In this document: positions 1 through 6,200 of the stretch, piece by piece
How the letters are laid out: each line of letters opens with the position of its first letter
Numbering within the stretch: the first letter of the stretch is position 1
DNA from: Verrucomicrobiales bacterium
GTDB lineage: Bacteria > Verrucomicrobiota > Verrucomicrobiia > Verrucomicrobiales > DEV007
Direction: 5' to 3'
NCBI GenBank assembly: GCA_023253615.1
Contig: JALRFZ010000618.1
Span: forward strand, 1-7,471
DNA: 7,471 nt
Program-made: the position numbers and the translations under genes
Notes under the pieces: model-generated
The model's input: only the letters and a program-made list of their open reading frames with translations
What the model was told of the DNA's origin: nothing
Databases searched by the model: none

Positions 1-32
1 ACCTTTTACCTTTTACCTTCCCACCTTTTACC
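1..32. repeat. Heptanucleotide short tandem repeat (ACCTTTT type)
   Basis: Three ACCTTTT units (1-7, 8-14, 23-29) are interrupted by one variant of eight bases (15-22) and followed by a final ACC at 30-32. The array is cut by the window edge, so its true length is unknown. It lies just upstream of the hairpin and start codon of the isomerase gene. A second array, also with period 7 but a different unit, sits at 3193-3223. Such heptameric repeats are known from spacers of several bacterial groups; no function is implied by the sequence. Confidence 0.75.
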
Positions 33-57
33 GGGGCGAAAGCTCCGCTTTCGCCCC
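33..57. repeat. Perfect 11-bp inverted repeat (hairpin) directly before the isomerase start
   Basis: GGGGCGAAAGC (33-43) and GCTTTCGCCCC (47-57) are exact reverse complements around a TCC loop. The stem ends only four bases before the ATG at 62, in the place where a ribosome binding site would be expected, and no Shine-Dalgarno is visible. Neither strand has a T-run after the stem, so a classical intrinsic terminator is unlikely. It may be a dispersed palindromic repeat or an mRNA structure affecting initiation. The structure is certain at sequence level; the role is not known. Confidence 0.8.
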
Positions 58-61
58 CCCC

Positions 62-886
62 ATGCGCCTCTCCCTCAACGCCTCGACCATCAAACCCACC
101 CCGCTGCTCGAAAAGATCCGCGTCGCGGGCGAGGCGGGTTATCACGGCATCGAACTCTGGGCCGTCGAACTCTACGAGCATGTCGGCCGCGGCGGCGAAA
201 TCTCCGAGGTCGAAAAAGCTCTCGCCGATCACGGCCTCACCGTGCCTTGTTTCATCGCCGTGCGGAATTGGGGCGAGACCTCCGGCTGGGAATACAAACT
301 CGCGATGGACGAGGCACGACGTCGCTTCGAACTCGCCGCCCGCCTCGGAGCCCCGCTCATGGTCTGCACGCCGCCGATGGAGCGACCGGGCATTGCGGGA
401 CTCGCGCAGGGCTACCGCGATCTCCTCCAGATCGGTCGCGAGACCGGAGTCCGCGCCGTGCTCGAATACATCAGCTTTTTCGCCAGCCTCAATCACGTCG
501 CCGACACCGTCGCCGTGTTGGATGAATGCGGCGAACCCGACGCCTGCCTCATCCTCGACGCCTTCCACAACTGGAATAATCAAACCACCTTCGACGACCT
601 CCGCGCCCTGCCGCTCGAGCGCGTCGCCCATTACCACATCGACGATGCCGCCCCGGGTATCCCGAGCGGTTCCCAGAAAGATCCCGACCGCGTCATGATC
701 GGCGACGGCGTCATCGATCTGCCCGCCGAACTCGCGATCCTGAAAGAAAAAGGTTACGACCGCTGGCTCAGCCTCGAGCTTTTCAATGCGGAATGGTGGG
801 CGAAGGACCCCATGGAAACCGCGAAGATCGGGATCGAAAGAATGCGCTCGCTTTGCGAGGGGGCGGGGATCGTGGTGGAGTCGTAA
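62..886 (+). CDS. Sugar phosphate isomerase/epimerase-like TIM-barrel protein
   Basis: This 274-residue protein belongs to the xylose isomerase-like / AP endonuclease 2 TIM-barrel superfamily, soluble cytosolic enzymes that isomerise or epimerise sugars and sugar acids using a bound divalent metal. The N-terminus (MRLSLNASTI) is a typical first beta strand, which fixes the start at 62 despite the lack of a ribosome binding site. Likely metal ligands and catalytic residues are Glu135 (VLEYISF), Asp166 and His169 (LDAFHNW, the D-x-x-H pattern), His192 (HYHIDD) and Glu239 (LSLELF), with the usual GDGVIDL loop at 214-220. The spacing fits ketose 3-epimerase and IolE-type relatives, and the length is normal for a complete single-domain member. 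The substrate cannot be read from the sequence. A hairpin ends four bases before the start, and the next long gene begins 265 bases downstream, so it is probably not part of the same functional unit. Confidence 0.93.
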   Translation: MRLSLNASTIKPTPLLEKIRVAGEAGYHGIELWAVELYEHVGRGGEISEVEKALADHGLTVPCFIAVRNWGETSGWEYKLAMDEARRRFELAARLGAPLMVCTPPMERPGIAGLAQGYRDLLQIGRETGVRAVLEYISFFASLNHVADTVAVLDECGEPDACLILDAFHNWNNQTTFDDLRALPLERVAHYHIDDAAPGIPSGSQKDPDRVMIGDGVIDLPAELAILKEKGYDRWLSLELFNAEWWAKDPMETAKIGIERMRSLCEGAGIVVES

Positions 887-905
887 CGGAATGGGAACCG
901 TTCCG
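887..905 (+). terminator. Weak hairpin immediately after the isomerase stop
   Basis: CGGAATG (887-893) can pair with CGTTCCG (899-905), including one T-G wobble, around a five-base loop. It starts at the first base after the TAA stop (884-886). There is no following T-run, so it is at best a non-canonical terminator or a 3'-end stabilising structure. A second 7-bp stem, ACGAGCG (917-923) with CGCTCGT (937-943), lies just downstream. Confidence 0.25.
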
Positions 906-962
906 GCGGATCAAGGACGAGCGACACTCCCAACCCCGCTCGTAAAGAGTAGGCTTCAATAA

Positions 963-995
963 ATCGACCCCGTGTCCGCGGCGGACCGGGGCGAT
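963..995. repeat. Long imperfect inverted repeat in the 887-1151 spacer
   Basis: ATCG, CCCCG and GTCCGC on the left (963-966, 968-972, 974-979) pair with GCGGAC, CGGGG and CGAT on the right (981-986, 987-991, 992-995). Two single-base bulges (967 and 973) interrupt the left arm, giving about 15 potential pairs. No T-run follows. It may be a degenerate dispersed palindrome. The rest of the 265-base spacer shows no convincing gene. Confidence 0.6.
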
Positions 996-1119
996 CTGCT
1001 GGTGCTGTGGGATTTGCATAAGGATGTGATGGGGACTTGGGATCAGCCCGGAGTGGCCCCCTCCCGCTGCCCGTCAATCTAAATCCGCCGGTTTCACCCC
1101 GCGAAAACGTCCTCGCCTC

Positions 1120-1125
1120 GGAGGT
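1120..1125 (+). promoter_or_regulatory. Strong Shine-Dalgarno (GGAGGT) for the short leader ORF
   Basis: GGAGGT lies six bases before the ATG at 1132, which is ideal spacing for that codon. It lies 26 bases before the GTG at 1152 and so cannot serve that start directly. It is the only canonical ribosome binding site seen just upstream of any start in the window. Confidence 0.55.
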
Positions 1126-1131
1126 CAAAGC

Positions 1132-1155
1132 ATGGCAGGATTCCTGTCGCTGTGA
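1132..1155 (+). CDS. Possible seven-residue leader peptide overlapping the BatA-type gene
   Basis: The ORF reads MAGFLSL and stops at TGA 1153-1155. The stop overlaps the GTG start of the BatA-type gene as GTGA, the arrangement expected for translational coupling or re-initiation. The GGAGGT six bases upstream would load ribosomes here. The frame stays open back to a TGA at 1027, so an older, longer coding sequence cannot be excluded, but the stretch has no recognisable protein motif. The peptide has no attenuation signature such as a run of one amino acid. An alternative is that the overlap is chance and the weaker AGGA at 1137-1140 serves the GTG. Confidence 0.4.
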   Translation: MAGFLSL

Positions 1156-3176
1156 GTTTCCTCTTTCCGCTCTATCTCCTCGGTGCGGCCGCTATCGCGG
1201 TGCCGATCCTGTTGCACTTGAGGAGGCGGCCGCCGAAGGAGCACGTCGAGTTCAGCTCGCTCATGTTCCTTGAGAAAACGCCCGAGCGGGTCACGCGCCG
1301 GACGCGGCTCGAGCAACTCCTCTTGCTCGCCTTGCGCTGCCTCGCGATCCTGCTTCTCGCCTTCGCCTTCGGCCGTCCTTTCCTTGAATCGATTCGTTTG
1401 CCCTCGGAGGAAAGCACCCTCACCCGCGCGGTCATCCTCGTCGACCGCAGTGCCACGATGCGCCGCGACGGCTTGCGCGAGGCCGCGGCGAAGGCCGCCC
1501 GCGAAGCCGCGGAGCGCTATGGATCCGGAGCCGAGGTCGCCCTTGCCCTCTTCGACGAGCGCTTCGACCTCACCGCCGACCTGCCCGCCCTCGCCGGACT
1601 CGATCCCGGGGCCCGCGCCAGCGCGGTCGAGGCCCTGCTCGCGGACGAAAAACACCAGCCCACCTGGCTCGGCACCGATCTCGGGGCGGCCATGACCCAG
1701 GCCGCGAACCTCCTCCTCTCCGCCGACGCGACCCGGCCCGCCGACGCACGCGAGATCGTCCTCATCGGCGATTTCCAGACCGGGGCGAAACGCGAGTTGC
1801 TCCAGGAAAATCCCTGGCCCGAGGAAGTGAAGGTGCGCTGCATCCCGCTCACCACCCCGGAGCGCGGAAACGTCTCCCTCACCCTCGCCGCGACGCCGCC
1901 GCGATCGAACATCAACGAGGCCGAAGTCTACCGCGTCCGGATCATGAACTCCGCCGAGTCCGCCTCGGCGAACCTGACCCTCGGGTGGAAGGGTCACCCT
2001 GACACGAACACCGAAATCCTCGTCGCGCCCGGCACGAGCCGCATCGTCACCTCCTCCCCGCGACCCGCCGGAGCCGAACGCGGCACCTTGATCGTCAGCG
2101 GCGACACCCATCCCTTTGACAACGAAGTCCACGTCGCCCCGGTCCAACCGCGTCCCCTGCGGGTGCGGTTTCTCGGCAAAGAGAGCGACGCCGAGAGCGC
2201 CGGATCACCGCTCTTCTACCTGCGGCGCGCCCTCCAGCCGACCCCGGCCCTGCAGCCGATCGTGAGCAGTTCGGAATCGGTCGAAGGCCTCGACCCGAAC
2301 GCCACCGAGATCGTCGTCGCGCCCGGACCGTGGGATGCCGCCGCCGGAGCGGCCCTGCGCCAGTTTGCCGAAAAGGGCGGCCTCGTCCTCGCCCTGCCTT
2401 CGTCCGAGACGACCACGGAGGCCTTCGCCGCCCTGACCGGACGCGATGACTGGAAACTCTCCGAGGCGGACGTCGATGACTTCTCCCTCCTCGCCGATCT
2501 CGATTTCGACCACCCCGTCCTCGAGCCCTTCGCCCGTGCCCAGATCCGCGACTTCACGAAGATCCGTTTCTGGAAGCACCGCACGCTCGCCCTGGGGGAA
2601 ACGCCCGTCGGCGAAGGCACGCGCGTCCTCGCCACCTTCGACGGAGAAACGCCCGCCCTTCTTGAGCACCGCGTCGGCGAGGGGGCCGTCTTCGCCTTCC
2701 TCGCAGGCTGGCGGCCCGAGGAAAGCCAGCTCGCGCTCTCCTCGAAATTCGTCCCGCTGCTGTTCTCGATCTTCGACCATGCCGGCTACAGCATCCGCTC
2801 GGCCCCGACCGTCTATGTCGGCGAAACAAATTACCCGGCCCCGGGGTTCTATGAAGAGCCGCAGGAAGGCGGAGCGGCGCGCCTCGTTTCGGTGAATCTC
2901 GACCCGTCCGAAGGGCGCACCGATCCCTTCGACCCGCGCGTCGAATTCGCCGCCCTCGGCATCCCGCTGCTCGAGGATTCCGCCGCCCCGGCCCCGGAAT
3001 TGAGTGCGGCACAGAAGTTGCGGGTCGAATCCGAACAGAAAGAAGCCCAGCAGAAACTTTGGAAATGGCTCGTCTTCGCCGCCCTCCTCGTATTGATCCT
3101 CGAGACCTGGCTCGCGGGACGACGGGCCGCCGCAAGTGTTCCGTTTTCAGAAGCCAGCGCCAAGCCAACCACGTGA
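1152..3176 (+). CDS. BatA-type membrane protein with vWA and glutamine amidotransferase-like domains
   Basis: This 674-residue inner-membrane protein starts at GTG 1152, giving the typical BatA N-terminus MSFLFPLYLLGA. Two N-terminal helices (about 1-21 and 55-76) flank an Arg-rich loop, and a third lies at about 636-655 followed by GRR. The positive-inside rule puts the loop and C-terminus in the cytoplasm and residues 80-635 outside. A von Willebrand factor A domain spans about 92-235 with a nearly canonical metal site: Asp98, Ser100 and Thr102 (DRSAT), Thr175 (LGTD) and Asp207 (LIGDF). Residues about 335-545 resemble the Rossmann-like glutamine amidotransferase fold seen in this family. 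That region holds no cysteine (the only two are Cys63 and Cys230), so amidase activity is not expected. The role is unknown; relatives commonly sit beside MoxR ATPases and DUF58 proteins and are thought to be scaffolds. It is followed after 58 bases by the giant coiled-coil gene. Family placement is confident; function is not. Confidence 0.9.
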   Translation: MSFLFPLYLLGAAAIAVPILLHLRRRPPKEHVEFSSLMFLEKTPERVTRRTRLEQLLLLALRCLAILLLAFAFGRPFLESIRLPSEESTLTRAVILVDRSATMRRDGLREAAAKAAREAAERYGSGAEVALALFDERFDLTADLPALAGLDPGARASAVEALLADEKHQPTWLGTDLGAAMTQAANLLLSADATRPADAREIVLIGDFQTGAKRELLQENPWPEEVKVRCIPLTTPERGNVSLTLAATPPRSNINEAEVYRVRIMNSAESASANLTLGWKGHPDTNTEILVAPGTSRIVTSSPRPAGAERGTLIVSGDTHPFDNEVHVAPVQPRPLRVRFLGKESDAESAGSPLFYLRRALQPTPALQPIVSSSESVEGLDPNATEIVVAPGPWDAAAGAALRQFAEKGGLVLALPSSETTTEAFAALTGRDDWKLSEADVDDFSLLADLDFDHPVLEPFARAQIRDFTKIRFWKHRTLALGETPVGEGTRVLATFDGETPALLEHRVGEGAVFAFLAGWRPEESQLALSSKFVPLLFSIFDHAGYSIRSAPTVYVGETNYPAPGFYEEPQEGGAARLVSVNLDPSEGRTDPFDPRVEFAALGIPLLEDSAAPAPELSAAQKLRVESEQKEAQQKLWKWLVFAALLVLILETWLAGRRAAASVPFSEASAKPTT

Positions 3177-3192
3177 ACGCGCAAGTGCCCGA

Positions 3193-3223
3193 ACTGAAAA
3201 CTGATCACTGAAAACTGACAACC
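3193..3223. repeat. Heptanucleotide repeat (ACTGNNN) in the intergenic spacer
   Basis: Four consecutive heptamers, ACTGAAA, ACTGATC, ACTGAAA and ACTGACA (3193-3220), are followed by ACC. They fill half of the 58-base gap between the BatA-type gene and the next gene, ending 11 bases before its ATG. The complementary word GTTTTCAG occurs at 3143-3150, inside the end of the upstream gene. From memory, ACTGAAAACTGATCACTG-like strings recur in spacers of many Verrucomicrobiota and Planctomycetota genomes; this needs a search. No Shine-Dalgarno is visible between the array and the start. Confidence 0.8.
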
Positions 3224-3234
3224 TTCCTTCTGAC

Positions 3235-6200
3235 ATGATCACCAAACTCCTCGATCCCTGCCTCGGACCGGTCATTGCCGCGGAGAAGCGATTGAAACGC
3301 AGGCAGCTCGTCATCGCCGTCCTCGCGATCGGGGCGATCGGGTGCGCCGTCCTCGCCGCGCTCGCGCTTTTCGCCGCGTGGTGGTCTTGGCCGCTTGTCC
3401 TTGGATTCTTCGGCCTCCTCTGCCTCGCCTCGGCGATCGGATTCGTCCGCATCGACCGCAGCACGCCCGACCTGCGCGAACTGGCCCGCCGCATCGAGGA
3501 AAAACATCCCGACCTGCGCGCCGCCCTCCTTGCCGCGATGGACCAGAAGCCCGGACCGGACGGCGGCCTGAGCTTCCTCCAGCGCAAACTCCTCGGCGAG
3601 ATCTCCGAGCACGCGGTCCGCAACCATTGGGTACGCCGCGTTTCCGAGAAACGCCTCTTCGCCGCCGGATGGGGACAGTTCCTCGCCCTCGCCGCATTCG
3701 TCGCCTCGCTCTGGTTCCTCCTCGGCGAAGCCCCGCTTGGCAGGGCTCCCGGAAAAACCGGCACCGGTGTCATCGCCGAAACGCCCGAGAGCAAACCCGC
3801 CATCGAGATCCGCGTCACCCCCGGCGACGTCGAGATCGAGAAAGGCTCGCGTCTCGTCATCGAGGCCGCCTTCACCGGACGCGCCCCCGCAGCCGCGACC
3901 CTGGTCCACCGCCACGCCGGCGGCGAGACGAAGATCCCCATGCAGGTCGGTCTCGACGACAAGGTCTTCTCCACGATGTTGCCCAAGGTCGACACCGACG
4001 GCCGTTATCTCATCGCGTTCGAGACCGCGTCTTCCGACGAATATGGCATCACCGTCTTCGAATACCCCGAGCTGCTCCAGGCCGATGCCGTCGTCACCCC
4101 GCCCGCGTATCTCGGCGGCGAAACGGAAACGATCGCCGACACCCGGAAGATCACGGTGATGGAAGGATCGAAGGTCGAATGGCGCCTGCGTGTCAACAAG
4201 CCCGTCTCCGCCGCCGAACTCTTCAGCGAGGAAGGCGAGATCCTGACATTGACACCAGACTCCGCCGATCCCACCCTGCTCCTCGCCAGCCACGTCCCGG
4301 AAGTGACGAGGAAATACCGCGTCCATCTCGTCGACGAGAAGGAACGTTCCAACCAGCGTCCGCCGTGGCTCACCGTGAACGTGAAGGAAAACGTGCCGCC
4401 GAAGCTGAAGTTGACCTTCCCCGGCCGCGACTTTGACGTCTCCGCCGTGCAGGAACTGCCGCTCGAGGCCGAGGTCTGGGATGATGTCGAGGTCCTCCGC
4501 ACCGGCATGAGTTATCAATTCCGCGGTGAGGAGACCGAGGCGGTTCTCAACGACGAGCCCCTCGCCGGCAGCGCCAAACATCCCCTTTCCACGCTCATCG
4601 ACATCGAGAAGCTCGGTGCGAAGGAGCGCGACCTCGTCACCTATTTCTTCTGGGCCGAAGACAAGGACAAGGATGGCAAGGTGCGCCGCACGATGAGCGA
4701 CCAGTTTTTCGCCGAGGTCCGTCTCTTCGAGGAGATCGTGCGGGAAGGTACCGCCGGGGGCGGCCAAGGGGGCACGCCCCCTGGCGGCGAGTCCGCCGAG
4801 CTCATCCGCATCCAGAAAGATGTCATCAACGCCGCCTGGAAACTGGCACGTGATCACCAGGCCGGGAAGCCTTTCGAGTCGTACGCCGAAGACGTCGGAG
4901 TCGTCTCCGAGTCGCAGAACGTCGTCATCGCCAAGACCGACGAGGCCCTCACCAAGGTCGAAGATGCCGAGGTCCGCACCGCCCTTGAGACGGCGAAGCA
5001 GCATATGATCGAAGCCGCGGCCGAATTCGCTTCCGTCACCGAGAAGAAGGACGGCGAACTCCTCGTCGTCGCGATGGGCAGCGCGAAGGATGCCTATGCC
5101 GAACTCCTGAAGGCCCGGGCCCGGGAAACGGAGATCTCGATGTCGCGCAGCCAATCCCCGAGTGCCTCGCAGTCACAGCAGGAACAGCAGCGCAACATGA
5201 ACCTCGAGCTCGAGCAGAAGGAGCTCAAATACGAGGAGCAGTCCGCGGCCCAGGATCCCGCCCAGACCGCCGAGCAGCAGGAGAACCTCGCCGTTCTCAA
5301 CCGTCTCAAGGATCTCGCGCGCCGCCAGGAGGCCATCGCCGAGAAGATGAAGGAGCTTGAGAACCAGCTCCAGAAAGCGAACGCGGAGGAGAAAGCCGAG
5401 ATCGAGCGTCAGCTCAAGCGGCTCCAGGAAGAGCAGCGCGAGCTCCTCCGCGAGATGGACGACCTCGCCGAGCGCATGGATTCCGAGGAAAATCGCGCCA
5501 ACATGTCCGAGGAGCGCGAGAAGCTCGACGAAACGCGCGAGAACGTGCAGGAGACCGCCGAGAAACTCGAGTCAGGCGAACTGACCCAGGCCGCCAACGC
5601 CGCGACCCGCGCGAGCGAACAGCTCGAGGAGATGAAGGAGGAATTCCGCGAGAAAACCTCGCGGCAGTTCGCCAACGAGATGAAGGGCCTCCGCGACGCG
5701 ACCCGCGAATTGGCGGAAAGTCAGGAAGCACTAGGCGAACAGATCGAGAAACTCGCGGAGAGCCCGGCCGACGATCCCTTCACCACCGAAAAACAGCTCG
5801 AGCGCGGTCAACTCGCCCAGTCCATCGCCGAACAGTCGCAGAAACTTTCCGAGGTGCTCGAGAGCATGAAGAACCTCAGCGAACAGGCCGAGCCGACCGA
5901 GCCCATCCTCTCCGACGCCCTCTACGAGGCCGTCCGCAATGCCAACACCCAGCAGGTGCAGGAGTCCCTCGACGAGGCCCGCGACATGGCCTTCTACAAC
6001 CGCGCCGACCAGGCCAAGACCTCCGAGGAAGCCGCCGCCCGCGGCATCGAGGAATTGAAGAACAGCGTCGAGAAGGCCGCCGAGAAGATCCTCGGCAACG
6101 AAGCCGACGCCCTCCGTCTCGCCCGCAACGAACTCGACAAACTGATCGAGGAAACCAAAGCCGAAACCGAACGCCTCGGCGGCCAGGAAGGGACCGAAGA

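Noticed and set aside
1011..1045. Sigma-70-like promoter beginning with TTGCAT at 1014
   Set aside because: No acceptable -10 hexamer is found at the proper spacing, so no promoter is called.
754..1128. - strand open frames spanning the end of the isomerase gene and the spacer
   Set aside because: They have no ribosome binding site or recognised motif, and overlap the conserved C-terminal part of the isomerase.
1125..2147. 340-codon open frame on the - strand opposite the BatA-type gene
   Set aside because: Same codon-bias shadow effect; Gly/Arg/Glu-rich translation with no membrane or catalytic motif, opposite a well-supported vWA domain.
3205..5154. 649-codon open frame on the - strand opposite the giant gene
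   Set aside because: It mirrors the strong third-position G/C bias of the + strand gene, which depletes stops on the opposite strand. Its translation is Gly/Asp/Glu-rich without any recognisable domain, while the + strand shows clear membrane helices and family motifs.
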